A stretch of 64,000 nucleotides of DNA from Leptolyngbya boryana PCC 6306 (GCF_000353285.1 NZ_KB731324.1:1134577-1198576), one strand, 5' to 3'. Shown: positions 35,327 to 45,315, counted from the stretch's first letter. The notes: generated from the letters alone by a model not told the origin. Translations and numbers: made by a program.

Positions 35327-37258
35327 TCAATGCGATTTGTCTGAATGAGAAATGGTTGCGGTGACTGCATCGACAAAATCTGTCACCGCCTGTACCAAAG
35401 GTTTGGGCAAATGCTTTCGGAACCATTGATACACATAAATTAACGTCAAGCCATCGACTTTCTTCTGAGTAAACAATTCTTCTTGCAAATCATTCAAATG
35501 CTCCAAGGCTCGATTCTTCAAATCGATTGGAGCCTCTGCATTGACTTGCGCTTTTAACTGATTAAAGTTCTGCTGTAAGGTCTGCAAATCTGCTTGTTCC
35601 GCATTCATTTCCGCGATCGAGGAAATGTAAGCGCGATTCTGACTCGTGATCGGAATCACTCGCAGATGCTCTATATACTGCTGCTCTTTGCGGACTTGTT
35701 CTAATAATCGTCTGATTTGTAGATTTTCAGGTTCGATCGCTAAGGCTTCTTCTAAGTGAGCGATCGCATCTTGAGTTTCTCCCAAGTTATGCAATTCTTC
35801 GCCATAATCGAGCAGCGCTTGAACATAACTATCTCGAACGCGCACCGCATCGACTAAATAAGCACGTTTGTAATATTTTAACGCCTGCCCAAACTCTCGC
35901 ATTTCCGCCAAACTATCTGCCAGTTCAAATAGCGATTCAAAATGATTGGGATTGAGTCGCAGTGCTTCATTCAACAGGCTGACAATCTTCGGATTCGTGC
36001 CGCGCAGCCGCGCAGATTTTGCGGCTTCGTATAAATTTTGGGCTTCTGTATTCAGATCTTCGAGTCCCCGGAATTCTCGCCGCACCGGATGCCGCTGAAT
36101 CAGCCAACGGCGTACCAGTTCGATCGACACTCGATAGGTCGCCAAAGTCGGAGGCATAGAAAGATGTTTCTGCCCTGGAAGAATTCCCGATCGCACTCCA
36201 GAGGTTCTTAACAGTTTCCAGCCCACCAGATTCAACAAGGCTTTGCGGATCGGTTCAGTGAGTTCAACGCCGCATTCGCGCAATAATTGCAACGGCTCGA
36301 CTTCGCTAAAGTCTAAGCTCGAAATTTCAGGAAACTCCATTTGTCGTGCCCGTGGAACCTCTGCTGCCGCTGAAAAAACGACGCGTTCCGGCAAGGGAAT
36401 GCCTTCCCAAAACCAACCTAATCCGCCTTCACCGAGTTCGATCGCCCGATCGACAATAAATCGCACATCAGATCGCGTCACTCTCCACCGTTTTTCTGCC
36501 CGAGCATTAGAAAAGAGCGCAAAACAGACGACTTGAGTGAAATAGGGATGCCCAGCCGTCAATTCCCAAATTCCATCGATCGCGGCTAAGTCGTATTCTA
36601 AAATTCCTTTGGCGGGAATTGTGATCAACTGTTCAGTACTGCGTTGATCGAGAAGCCCTACTTCTTGATTCGGCGCTTCTCGAAACAGACTGAGCATCAA
36701 AGGCAAATCTTCTAACTGCCGACCAACGACAGGAATAATGTACAAATTCGGATTGTCATAGACCGCCGTTTGTAAATACCCGAACAGATGCTCGGCTGCT
36801 TGCTTGACATCGACATTGTAGAGCGTATCAAACTCATCCAGCAGCAGCACGATATTTTTAACGCCTAATTCGCGCCGCAGGGCTGGAATAAAATTATCGA
36901 TAAAAATTTGCGGATTTTCGGCAAAAGCCTGAACCGGAGGAACCTGAATCGTCAAGTCAAACTGTTGCACAGAATCGCGTGACAATTCGTGCAGCACCTC
37001 AGCCAGCGATTTCCGGCTATCTCCTTCAAGAGAAAGGGGCACAAATGCAAACTCTTTGAGGTCAATTGCTCTGGGAATTTGCGCCAATACCGAAGACTTA
37101 CCGATGCGGCGATGCCCGTGCAATAAAATCACTTGAGCTGATTGAAGCAAATTGTCTTCGATGAACTCAAATAAGCGATCGCGTCCGAAAAAACGGTCAG
37201 GTTCGGTAATAGGACGACCGATAATATATGGATTTCTCCGCTCGATCGAGTAACTCAT
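35327..37258 (-). CDS. P-loop ATPase (STAND-like) with C-terminal TPR repeats
   Basis: A 643-residue protein. The N-terminal signature RNPYIIGRPITEPDRFFGR leads to an intact nucleotide site: Walker A GHRRIGKSS (48-56) and Walker B VLLLDEFDTL (Asp141-Glu142). A helical/winged-helix region follows to about 400, then TPR units (about 415-510; LRLNPNHFESLFELADSLAE, EEALAIEPENLQI) and a charged helical tail. This ATPase-plus-sensor-repeat build is that of STAND signalling NTPases, where repeats sense a trigger. No effector such as a nuclease, TIR or protease domain is visible. It is the last gene of a minus-strand cluster, 30 nt after the next NTPase gene. Function unknown. Confidence 0.75.
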   Translation of the reverse strand: MSYSIERRNPYIIGRPITEPDRFFGRDRLFEFIEDNLLQSAQVILLHGHRRIGKSSVLAQIPRAIDLKEFAFVPLSLEGDSRKSLAEVLHELSRDSVQQFDLTIQVPPVQAFAENPQIFIDNFIPALRRELGVKNIVLLLDEFDTLYNVDVKQAAEHLFGYLQTAVYDNPNLYIIPVVGRQLEDLPLMLSLFREAPNQEVGLLDQRSTEQLITIPAKGILEYDLAAIDGIWELTAGHPYFTQVVCFALFSNARAEKRWRVTRSDVRFIVDRAIELGEGGLGWFWEGIPLPERVVFSAAAEVPRARQMEFPEISSLDFSEVEPLQLLRECGVELTEPIRKALLNLVGWKLLRTSGVRSGILPGQKHLSMPPTLATYRVSIELVRRWLIQRHPVRREFRGLEDLNTEAQNLYEAAKSARLRGTNPKIVSLLNEALRLNPNHFESLFELADSLAEMREFGQALKYYKRAYLVDAVRVRDSYVQALLDYGEELHNLGETQDAIAHLEEALAIEPENLQIRRLLEQVRKEQQYIEHLRVIPITSQNRAYISSIAEMNAEQADLQTLQQNFNQLKAQVNAEAPIDLKNRALEHLNDLQEELFTQKKVDGLTLIYVYQWFRKHLPKPLVQAVTDFVDAVTATISHSDKSH

Positions 37259-37288
37259 ATCTAAAGCAGTGGCTTACGCCGCTCCGAA

Positions 37289-38590
37289 TTATCCCTGAAT
37301 GAAACCAATCGGTAGGGCAGATGTAACCTTCCCTAACCAAGACAGAATAGATGGTATTTCTTCTTTATGCTGCCAAAGCCAGCGTATCGCATTGGTCACG
37401 GTTTCCGCTTGGCGACGGCTCATGAGATTCAGAAACGTGCGCTGTCGGGCTTGTAACGCTTCTTCGTCACTATTCTCGATCTCTTTGACGACCCACCACT
37501 CCATGAGCGAGGAAGCAAAGCGATACTGTTTCTTGCCCTCTTGCACTTGGTAGACCACAACCCCTCGTTCTTCGAGATCCCTTAATTCTCGCTCCTTTTG
37601 GCTAAAAATTACATCCGTATCACCGAGGTCATAACGTTTCTTCAGTAGCCGCCCTTTCAAATGGGTCAGTGCGAGGAGCATTAATAACGTCTGTTCGGTA
37701 TCGTTCGACTGATTCCAGTTGTCTTCAAAATAATGCTCGGTGGCTCGCTGAAATTCTGTAGCGAAGGCATCGCTATCTGGAATACGCTCAGCGCGGAATT
37801 CTCGGAACAAAAGGTATCCAGCAACTTGTAAAAGGGCAGGACTGCCATCCGCAATATCGCGAATGCCATCCCGCAGAGCAGGGGTCAACGGCAATCCTCC
37901 TAATAGCGAGGCTGCATCGGTTTCACTGAACGGCTTCAAGGGCTGGAATAAGTAATGATTATACCAAGGGGATTCTCCGGGTTTGAGTTTGATCCCCGCT
38001 TCATTCAGCCGCCGCAGTGAGGTGACAATGCTGGCGAAATAATCGGATTCTTTGGAGTGAGAGGCGAGATTCCGACAATCGCTTAAGAAATCGCTGGCAT
38101 CATCTTCGGTGTAGTTTGCTGTAGGACGAAGCGCGACATCGTAATCGTCGATCAGGAGTAAGAGGAATTTATTGCGATCGCCAATCATGCGGAGAATCGA
38201 TCGTAAACAATCTTTACTTGCAGTTCGTCGCTCAATAAATTTATCGACTTCGGCAGCAATTTCTGGTTCATTCGCGAGGGCATCTTTCAAGATCACAAAG
38301 ACTTCGTGCCAAAAGTTTTCCGCGGTGAACGGAGTCACGCCCAGGCAACTGAGCAGCACAACGACTGCCTGAGTCGGATCATGCCCCCGAAACTTCCAAG
38401 TTTGCGGCGCAGCGATCATATTGAGAAACGACGTTTTCCCAATTCCAGAGCCGCCCCAAACTGCGAGGTGTCCCCGACTGAGAATTTGATCGAATGCCGT
38501 TTCGATTTCTCCTGTCCGCCCGATAAACAGTAAGGGCGAAACAGGTTTTCCTGGCACGTACGGATTTCGTAAAAATGGAGAGTCGGGCAT
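37289..38590 (-). CDS. P-loop ATPase (STAND/ORC-like)
   Basis: A 433-residue ATPase sharing the N-terminal signature of its downstream neighbour: RNPYVPGKPVSPLLFIGR, with FGR/IGR just before the P-loop. Walker A is GGSGIGKTS (46-54) and Walker B LLLIDDYDV (Asp148-Asp149). A sensor-like stretch follows (IVTSLRR, then PWYNHYLFQPLKPFS), then a winged-helix-like region (about 300-380, with ELRDLEERGVVVYQV). No repeats or effector domain are seen. The shared signature suggests duplication with the AAA/TPR gene, and the two probably act together. Upstream lies a repeat-rich spacer, then an XRE gene. Confidence 0.75.
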   Translation of the reverse strand: MPDSPFLRNPYVPGKPVSPLLFIGRTGEIETAFDQILSRGHLAVWGGSGIGKTSFLNMIAAPQTWKFRGHDPTQAVVVLLSCLGVTPFTAENFWHEVFVILKDALANEPEIAAEVDKFIERRTASKDCLRSILRMIGDRNKFLLLLIDDYDVALRPTANYTEDDASDFLSDCRNLASHSKESDYFASIVTSLRRLNEAGIKLKPGESPWYNHYLFQPLKPFSETDAASLLGGLPLTPALRDGIRDIADGSPALLQVAGYLLFREFRAERIPDSDAFATEFQRATEHYFEDNWNQSNDTEQTLLMLLALTHLKGRLLKKRYDLGDTDVIFSQKERELRDLEERGVVVYQVQEGKKQYRFASSLMEWWVVKEIENSDEEALQARQRTFLNLMSRRQAETVTNAIRWLWQHKEEIPSILSWLGKVTSALPIGFIQG

Positions 38591-38670
38591 ATCAGGTCAT
38601 CGATCAGGCTTTTTTCGATCGTACCTGTGATTTCCTTAACCGAGGCAAACTTCCGCCGAATTAACTAGGG

Positions 38671-38723
38671 TGGGGAGTGGGGAGTGGGAGAGTGGGGAAT
38701 AGTTTAGTTCGCCCCATTCCCCA
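38671..38723. repeat. tandem heptamer repeat (STRR-like) with inverted partner
   Basis: TGGGGAG-type heptamers at 38671-38677, 38678-38684, an imperfect copy 38685-38692 and 38693-38699. The last unit (38693-38700) forms an 8-bp inverted repeat with 38716-38723. It lies between the XRE gene and the downstream ATPase gene and resembles the repeat at 5829-5889. Confidence 0.65.
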
Positions 38724-38727
38724 TCTT

Positions 38728-38967
38728 CTAAATCTCCTCATCCGCTCCAATCCCCAGGTATAGACGTACAAATTCCGACGCAGCCTTTGGATTAATTGAC
38801 TTGAGGGCTTTGTAAATTTCGACGACCACTTCTGCTAATGGATCACGCTCACCGCGCAACCACCGACTAAAGTTTGATCGATTCACACCCATAATTGCAG
38901 ACAATTGATACTGCGTGATGCTGTGAGATTCCAGCACCTGCTTCAATGCACTCCCCGCTTTCGACAT
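38728..38967 (-). CDS. XRE-family helix-turn-helix protein
   Basis: A 79-residue Cro/C1-type DNA-binding protein and little else. The HTH spans about residues 17-60 (SITQYQLSAIMGVNRSNFSR, then WLRGERDP), followed by a short helix and the acidic tail GADEEI. It lies between the degenerate NTPase gene and two intact NTPase genes on the same strand (101-nt and 137-nt gaps), so it could regulate that cluster. The region just upstream has an AT-rich promoter-like stretch (around 39000-39020). Confidence 0.85.
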   Translation of the reverse strand: MSKAGSALKQVLESHSITQYQLSAIMGVNRSNFSRWLRGERDPLAEVVVEIYKALKSINPKAASEFVRLYLGIGADEEI

Positions 38968-39068
38968 GCTCTGTGCTGACTAACAACAATAGATGAAATG
39001 ACTATATAATTTTTTACCTCTCCTGGAAAGTAAAATCGAGTATCACTTATCACGGAACGATGATTTTT

Positions 39069-40130
39069 CTACGAGAGTCGATACTTCATCCAGGCTCCTA
39101 ACATCGGGAGTGCAATCCGATATCCTAGCTCTGCTCCGTAAACTAAACCTTTCTGCTCCAAACTTGCCAGCGCCCCCTGTAAGCCTCCGCCTCGGGATAA
39201 GTTATGTTTCTGAATATATTCACGCGCATGGGGACTGTCGGTTGGATCGAGCGCTAAGCTTTCTAACACCCGCACTTGGCTGTGTGGGAGTAATAAAATT
39301 AATGATTCAAACGTGACTGAGAGATCTTCGATTAATGCGATCGCACTTCTTTCCACATGGTGGGGCTGCACAATCGTTTCTGCTTCCAATCGAATCCGGC
39401 GCGCCAACGTAATCGCATCGCCAAAATGCCCTTGTACATAGTTCAGAAACACCGCTACGCTTTCTGGCTCAAATTTTAATTTCTCAGCCGCCATTGCTTC
39501 GATGAGCCAAGTTTGTAACACTTCATCTGGGAGCGGACTCAGCGAGAGTACTCGCAACTCATCCGGTTCTGACCAACGCTCTGCGACCGTCGCGATCAGT
39601 GCGTAGCTCACCCGGCTCTGTCGCTGGACTTCCTGGCGCAAATATTGCTCCCATTTGTTGGAGCGATCGAATGATTTCAAATGCGGGAAGTTCTGAAATA
39701 CAATCACCACCCGACTGTCGAGCCACTCGGCTAGAGCCTGCGGCAAGGTCAGTAGTGCCTCAAACAATGTCCATTCCTTGCCCGGTACAGGGTGCCAAAC
39801 TAGTTGAGTTCGTCCCTGTTGCGATCGCAAAATGAAGGGATGCTCCTTACTCCAACGATCGATAAACGCTAGTTCCTCTGGAGACTTGAACGTCTGAATA
39901 ATCGCTTCTGCCAGCAATTCAAGAAATCGAGAATAGTTCGTCGCGCGCAGGCAATCGATTTCTAGTACTCTTGCACTACAAGCCTGAGCAGCTGCACGCA
40001 TGAGTGTTCGTCTACCGATACCTGGAACCCCTGCTAAGAGAATGTCATGATCACCCAACAAAATTTGGCTGACCTGCTCTAGTTCAGCGTGTCGTCCAAT
40101 CAGTTGAGAAAAAGAAAAGGGATGACTCAC
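39069..40130 (-). CDS. degenerate P-loop NTPase-like protein
   Basis: A 353-residue protein with the layout of an AAA/STAND ATPase but an apparently dead nucleotide site. The Walker A position reads GVPGIGRRT (34-42), with Arg in place of both the essential Lys and the following Ser/Thr. The Walker B strand VVIVFQNFPHL carries Gln146-Asn147 where Asp/Glu is expected. IGRHAEL just upstream corresponds to the FGR motif of its two neighbours. A winged-helix-like C terminus includes LESLALDPTDSP and GGGLQGALASLEQKGLV. It may be a regulatory subunit for the intact ATPases. The start is a GTG, and this is the first gene of the cluster. Confidence 0.7.
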   Translation of the reverse strand: MSHPFSFSQLIGRHAELEQVSQILLGDHDILLAGVPGIGRRTLMRAAAQACSARVLEIDCLRATNYSRFLELLAEAIIQTFKSPEELAFIDRWSKEHPFILRSQQGRTQLVWHPVPGKEWTLFEALLTLPQALAEWLDSRVVIVFQNFPHLKSFDRSNKWEQYLRQEVQRQSRVSYALIATVAERWSEPDELRVLSLSPLPDEVLQTWLIEAMAAEKLKFEPESVAVFLNYVQGHFGDAITLARRIRLEAETIVQPHHVERSAIALIEDLSVTFESLILLLPHSQVRVLESLALDPTDSPHAREYIQKHNLSRGGGLQGALASLEQKGLVYGAELGYRIALPMLGAWMKYRLS

Positions 40131-40226
40131 TGCAAATCTCTACTACAAATCTCTACGAATAGAGGGTTCACAAAGCGCTCGAAACGCAGTAATGTCTAGA
40201 CTCTATCATCTAGCTTTAAAGATAAT

Positions 40227-40264
40227 ACTATTTAATAGTGCCATATTCTACGCTTTAGCACTAT
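40227..40264. promoter_or_regulatory. palindromic operator candidate between NTPase cluster and pacL
   Basis: A 6-bp-arm palindrome 40227-40232 / 40234-40239 overlaps a second, 7-bp inverted repeat 40235-40241 / 40258-40264 in the 176-bp divergent spacer. Small symmetric half-sites of this kind suit XRE/Cro regulators. Whether the XRE protein at 38728-38967 binds here is speculation. Confidence 0.35.
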
Positions 40265-40306
40265 GATAAGGTGCTGTAGGTCATTATTCCTCAACCTCTT
40301 CAGTCT

Positions 40307-43153
40307 ATGTCTGGTCATTCACTTCCATCGCCAAACACGGCTTGGCATACGCTCGATACTGTTGGATCACTGGCGACGTTAAATAGCGATCGCACCACAG
40401 GATTAAGTGAGCAAGAAGCCGCCACTCGCCTAGAACAATACGGAACGAACGAACTCGAAGAATCTGGGGGTCGTAGCTCCTGGGAAATTCTGATCGACCA
40501 ATTTAAAAACGTCATGCTCCTGATGCTGATCGGAGTGGCGTTAGTGTCTGGGATTTTGGATATCATCGCCCTGACGCAAGGAAATCTCAAACCCGGTGAA
40601 GTTCCTTTCAAAGATACGATCGCGATTTTAGCGATCGTGGTTTTAAATGGAGCACTCGGTTACATCCAGGAAAGTCGAGCAGAACAAGCATTAGCCGCCC
40701 TGAAACAGCTTTCTTCGCCGCGAGTTCGTGTCTTACGCGGTGGGCGAGTCAGCGAAGTCGATTCTAAATATTTAGTGCCAGGCGATGTGATGCTCGTCGA
40801 AGCCGGGACGCAAGTCTCCGCAGATGGTCGAATTCTAGAAGCCGCAAACTTGCAAATTCGAGAAGCTGCCCTGACAGGGGAAGCAGAAGCCGTTAGCAAG
40901 AATGCGAACATCACCGTCAAAGAAGATGCGATGCCTGCCGATCGCATTAACATGACCTACCAAGGAACTGAGGTTGTGAATGGTCGCGGAACGGTTTTGG
41001 TGACGGGAACCGGAATGCGGACTGAGTTAGGAAAAATTGCCGCACAGATTCAAGGAGTCGAATCAGAACCAACGCCGTTGCAACGACGCATGGATCAACT
41101 GAGCCAAGCTCTAGTAACAGGTGCCTTAATCTTAGTTGCGATCGTGGTCGTCGGTGGGTTGCTGATCAGTCGCAACTTTGGGTTGCTGCAGAATTTGCTG
41201 CAAACGTCTTTAAGTATGGCAGTTGCGGTTGTACCGGAAGGATTGCCTGCGGTGATCACGGTGACCTTAGCGATCGGAACTCAGCGCATGGTACGCCGCA
41301 ATGCGCTGATTCGTAAGTTGCCTGCTGTTGAAACATTAGGTTCTGTCACGACGATTTGTTCGGATAAGACTGGAACCTTGACCCAAAACAAAATGGTCGT
41401 GCAATCGCTGCATACGATTAGTGCTAGCCCGAAAATTACAGGGCAAGGCTATGCACCCGATGGCGAATTTCTGCTCGATGGCACAAAGATTATCCCTGCA
41501 GAACAGCCGGAATTTAGAGCTTTACTCCTTGCTTGTACAGTGTGTAATGACTCGATTCTGCAACAAGAAGCGGGAGAATGGATCATCCTAGGCGATCCGA
41601 CTGAAGGAGCATTACTTACGGCTGCTGCAAAAGCAGGATTGGAACGAGATCAGTGGAATAGTAAACTGCCACGGGTCGCAGAGTTTCCGTTCTCGAGCGA
41701 TCGTAAACGAATGAGTGTGATCGTTGAAGATGCAGCAGGCTTGTTGCAATCTGAGACAGATTTCTTAGCAACACCTTATCTGATGTTTACTAAGGGGTCG
41801 CCTGAGATTGTTTTAGAGCGCTGTCAACAGATTCAAGTTGGCGATCAGGTTGAGCCAATCACTCAAGTTCAGCGCAGCCAAATTTTAGAGCGCAATAATG
41901 AACTTGCTGGAAACGGTTTGCGTGTGTTGGGCTTTGCTTACAAGCCTTTGCAAGGAGTTCCATCTGAAACCGATGAAGAAGGGGCAGAACAGGACTTAGT
42001 TTGGTTAGGCTTAGTCGATATGTTGGATGCGCCTCGTCCTGAAGTTCGAGAAGCAGTCAAACGCTGCCGGACTGCTGGAATTCGCCCTGTGATGATTACA
42101 GGAGATCACCAATTAACGGCAAGCGCGATCGCTCAAGATCTAGGCATTGCTAAACCGGGTGATGAAGTTCTCATTGGACGTGAACTAGAAGCAATGAGCC
42201 AGCAAGAACTCGAATCGCATGTCGATCGTGTGAGTGTCTATGCGCGTGTGGCTCCAGAACATAAACTCCGGATTGTTCAAGCGTTGCAAAAGACGGGGCA
42301 GATTGCTGCGATGACCGGAGATGGGGTGAATGATGCTCCGGCTCTGAAGCAAGCAGATATCGGGATTGCGATGGGCATTACTGGAACTGATGTCAGTAAA
42401 GAAGCCTCTGACATGGTGTTGTTGGATGATAACTTTGCCACGATCGTTTCTGCGACAGAAGAAGGTCGGGTGGTCTATACCAATATTCGACGATTTATCA
42501 AGTACATTCTGGGATCGAATATTGGGGAAGTAATTACGATCGCAGCTTCTGTGGTCTTGATTCCGGCAGTTGCAGCGACAGGAAGTGTTCCGTTGACTCC
42601 ATTGCAAATTTTGTGGATGAACCTAGTAACCGATGGTTTGCCCGCTTTAGCTTTAGCAGTTGAGCCTGCGGAACCCAATGTGATGAACCGTCCGCCGAAT
42701 CATCCGGGTGAAAGCATCTTTGCACGGGGCTTAGGTGCTTACATGATCCGGATTGGGATTATCCTTGCGATTCTCTCAGTTGCAACGATGGTGTGGGCTT
42801 ATGACTGGACGACGAAGAATACAGCAGGTGGATTAGATCCAGATCGTTGGAAGACGATCGTGTTTACAACGCTGTGTTTAGCTCAGATGGGACATGCGAT
42901 CGCGATTCGATCGAATAGTCGATTGACGATTGAATTGAATCCGTTTACGAATCTCTATGTCTGGGGTGCAGTTGTTCTGACTTCAATTCTGCAATTGGCG
43001 TTGGTGTATGTTGAACCGTTGCGGAGATTCTTTGGCACGCATTATCTGCCGTTTGATGAACTGATGGTTTGTGTGGGCGTGAGTGCGTTGATGTTTGTGT
43101 GGATTGAAATGGAGAAACTATTCATCCGTTTCTATTTCAGCAAGAAGCGCTAG
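40307..43153 (+). CDS. pacL: PacL-type calcium-transporting P-type ATPase
   Basis: A 948-residue P2A ATPase, predicted to export Ca(2+) from the cytosol. It has an N-terminal cation ATPase domain, actuator TGEAEAVSK (TGE), the M4 ion-binding segment [20 protein letters not shown], phosphorylation site [12 protein letters not shown], hinge [18 protein letters not shown], and M6 segment [19 protein letters not shown] with Asn and Asp ligands. The cyanobacterial prototype is PacL of Synechococcus. It is divergent from the NTPase cluster, ends in a clear terminator, and appears monocistronic. Confidence 0.92.
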   Translation: MSGHSLPSPNTAWHTLDTVGSLATLNSDRTTGLSEQEAATRLEQYGTNELEESGGRSSWEILIDQFKNVMLLMLIGVALVSGILDIIALTQGNLKPGEVPFKDTIAILAIVVLNGALGYIQESRAEQALAALKQLSSPRVRVLRGGRVSEVDSKYLVPGDVMLVEAGTQVSADGRILEAANLQIREAALTGEAEAVSKNANITVKEDAMPADRINMTYQGTEVVNGRGTVLVTGTGMRTELGKIAAQIQGVESEPTPLQRRMDQLSQALVTGALILVAIVVVGGLLISRNFGLLQNLLQTSLSMAVAVVPEGLPAVITVTLAIGTQRMVRRNALIRKLPAVETLGSVTTICSDKTGTLTQNKMVVQSLHTISASPKITGQGYAPDGEFLLDGTKIIPAEQPEFRALLLACTVCNDSILQQEAGEWIILGDPTEGALLTAAAKAGLERDQWNSKLPRVAEFPFSSDRKRMSVIVEDAAGLLQSETDFLATPYLMFTKGSPEIVLERCQQIQVGDQVEPITQVQRSQILERNNELAGNGLRVLGFAYKPLQGVPSETDEEGAEQDLVWLGLVDMLDAPRPEVREAVKRCRTAGIRPVMITGDHQLTASAIAQDLGIAKPGDEVLIGRELEAMSQQELESHVDRVSVYARVAPEHKLRIVQALQKTGQIAAMTGDGVNDAPALKQADIGIAMGITGTDVSKEASDMVLLDDNFATIVSATEEGRVVYTNIRRFIKYILGSNIGEVITIAASVVLIPAVAATGSVPLTPLQILWMNLVTDGLPALALAVEPAEPNVMNRPPNHPGESIFARGLGAYMIRIGIILAILSVATMVWAYDWTTKNTAGGLDPDRWKTIVFTTLCLAQMGHAIAIRSNSRLTIELNPFTNLYVWGAVVLTSILQLALVYVEPLRRFFGTHYLPFDELMVCVGVSALMFVWIEMEKLFIRFYFSKKR

Positions 43154-43175
43154 CAACAACCGAAACCCTAGTAGT

Positions 43176-43215
43176 AATGCCTCTCGAATCCTGTTCGGGA
43201 GGCATTTGATTTTGA
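43176..43215 (+). terminator. terminator of pacL
   Basis: A 13-bp stem 43176-43188 / 43194-43206 (one G-T pair, 5-nt loop) followed by TTTGATTTTG. Confidence 0.8.
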
Positions 43216-43263
43216 AGTGATTTTTTCTGGATAGAATGAGGGCATCAATAGAGGCATTCAGTG

Positions 43264-43749
43264 ATGAAATCCGAAGTCACAGTCAACTCCAAGTCTTTAT
43301 ACGATACCGACTATCAACTGTGGATAGACCAAACTGTTGCCCAATTGAAAGCACAAGAATTTAGAGAGATTGATCTGGAGAATCTGATTGAGGAGATCGA
43401 GAGTTTGGGCAGAAGTGAAAAACACGCCATGTCGAGCTATCTAATGCGGCTGTGCGAACATCTCCTTAAGATCAAATACTGGGAATCTGAACGAGAAACC
43501 TGTTTTAGAGGGTGGGATATAGAAGTTGCTAATTTCCGGTTGCAGATTCAAGAGCTTCTGGAGACGAGTCCAAGCTTGAAATCGTTTTCGCAGGATATTT
43601 TTTCTAAGCAGTACAAAAATGGCAGAAAGCTTTTTCTCAAGGCAAGCCAATTGAGTGACAAGCTAGTTCCTGTAGAGCCTTGGTTTACTCTAGAGCAAGC
43701 TTTAGAAGAAGATTGGCTTCCCTGGCAACCTGAATCATTTGATAGATGA
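43264..43749 (+). CDS. DUF29 family protein
   Basis: A 161-residue protein of the DUF29 family, which is greatly expanded in cyanobacteria and of unknown function. Characteristic segments: LYDTDYQLWIDQTVAQLKAQ, IDLENLIEEIESLGRSEKHA, LLKIKYW and a C-terminal W-LP-WQPE. The product is helical and soluble with no catalytic motif. GTG at 43261 or ATG at 43264 can start. It is a single gene downstream of the pacL terminator. Confidence 0.85.
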   Translation: MKSEVTVNSKSLYDTDYQLWIDQTVAQLKAQEFREIDLENLIEEIESLGRSEKHAMSSYLMRLCEHLLKIKYWESERETCFRGWDIEVANFRLQIQELLETSPSLKSFSQDIFSKQYKNGRKLFLKASQLSDKLVPVEPWFTLEQALEEDWLPWQPESFDR

Positions 43750-43769
43750 GTAAAGCAAAGCGATCGCAT

Positions 43770-45146
43770 CTATCCAGACACGATCGCTTCACTCGGTCGA
43801 GTCGTTCTCTGCCCCAAAATCTGAATTTTGACTCTTCCCGATGGACCAAGTGTCACTCCCCGACGACGCGGAACTTCAGGACGACTATCAGCTAACGCAA
43901 GCTGATACTGAGACAAAACTGTTGCTAGCACAAGCTTCATTTCAGCCACAGCGAGTGCTTCCCCAATACAGCGCCGCGCCCCACCCCCAAACGGCATAAA
44001 CTCAAACGGAGAAAACTGTCGTTCTAAAAAGCGCTCTGGTCGAAACTCGTGCGAATTTGGATACAGATCTTCCCGGTGATGCAGTAGATAAATACAGCCC
44101 ACAACCGACATCCCCGGCTCAAGTGGATACCCCAACAGTTCTACAGGTTCGGTGACAATTCTAGTAAAAGTCAACATCGCAACCGGATAGAGCCGGAGCG
44201 TTTCATTGCAAACTGCACTCAGGTAAGGTAATCGAACGATCGACATCGGATCAGGATTCGCACCGAGCGCATCCAGTTCTTGCAGCAGTTTTTCGCGCAC
44301 TTCTGGTTGATGATGAACCCAGTACAGTGCCCATGCCATCGCTGTTGCAGTCGTTTCATGCCCTGCAAACAGTAACGTCATCAGTTCATCTCGGAGTTCT
44401 GAATCACTCAGTGGCTGACCGTCTTCATCTCGCGTTTCCATCAGTAAGGAGAGAATATCAACGCGATCGCGAAGATCTTGCTGACGGCGATCGGCAATTT
44501 CGGCATAAAGCAATTTATCAATGTTCGATCTAGCGCGCAAAAATCTTCCCCAAGGCATCCAAGTTCCCAAATCTTGCTGCATCCAGGGGAAAAACAGAAA
44601 ACTCGCACCTAAAGGATTGCGAAACAGTTCGCACATTTGCGTAATCGACGCTCTCAGTTGCTCAAACCGTTCGCCCTCGCAGACTCCAAACACCGCTTCT
44701 AAAATCACTTGTAGCGAGATTTCTTGCATCATCGATCGCGCATTCAACGGTTGGGCGAGCGCGCATTGACTCATCACTTTCTCGGTTAACTGACAAATCA
44801 ACTTCCCATAAGCCCGCATTCGTTCCCCATGAAAAGGAGGCATCAAAAGTTGCCGTCGGCGCTTATGGCGATCTCCATCTAGCATAATCACCGAAGCATC
44901 GCCAATCAGTGGCGAGAGAATGCGATTGACTTCACCTGGAGCAATAAACCGTTTACGATCGCTGGTGAGAATCTCTTGAATCGCCTGCGGATGATTGATA
45001 AAAACTAAATGCTTCCCGCCCAAAATTGGTGCTGAGAAAATATCAGGATATTGCTGAGCCGACTTTTCCATATAACCGACTGGATCAGCAACCCAATGCA
45101 AGGTCTGAAGTAATGACGGCGCACGTAGCACATTTGGTAGATTCAT
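43770..45146 (-). CDS. cytochrome P450 (CYP110-like)
   Basis: A 458-residue heme monooxygenase without membrane anchor. It has the I-helix oxygen-activation motif AGHETT, K-helix ETLR (ExxR), PERF meander, and the heme-ligand loop FMPFGGGARRCIGEALA. Overall wording, including LPNVLRAPSLLQTLHWV near the start, fits CYP110, a family typical of cyanobacteria that hydroxylates fatty acids, alkanes or terpenes; the substrate here is unknown. ATG at 45146 has a GAGGG ribosome-binding site; another ATG lies 5 codons upstream. It is divergent from recF. Confidence 0.9.
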   Translation of the reverse strand: MNLPNVLRAPSLLQTLHWVADPVGYMEKSAQQYPDIFSAPILGGKHLVFINHPQAIQEILTSDRKRFIAPGEVNRILSPLIGDASVIMLDGDRHKRRRQLLMPPFHGERMRAYGKLICQLTEKVMSQCALAQPLNARSMMQEISLQVILEAVFGVCEGERFEQLRASITQMCELFRNPLGASFLFFPWMQQDLGTWMPWGRFLRARSNIDKLLYAEIADRRQQDLRDRVDILSLLMETRDEDGQPLSDSELRDELMTLLFAGHETTATAMAWALYWVHHQPEVREKLLQELDALGANPDPMSIVRLPYLSAVCNETLRLYPVAMLTFTRIVTEPVELLGYPLEPGMSVVGCIYLLHHREDLYPNSHEFRPERFLERQFSPFEFMPFGGGARRCIGEALAVAEMKLVLATVLSQYQLALADSRPEVPRRRGVTLGPSGRVKIQILGQRTTRPSEAIVSG

Positions 45147-45315
45147 CAGTCCCTCGACCATTCAGAATTTGATGGGAACGGTCTATATGGTAACTGGAGG
45201 AGCGATCAACCTTCAAATCTTCGATTGATCTTTCGATTTAGCGATCGCTGCTCAAATCCAGAACGGCAGTTTCTTCATCTTTGGTACACTTGGTAAGACT
45301 TTGCCCAAGCCAATC

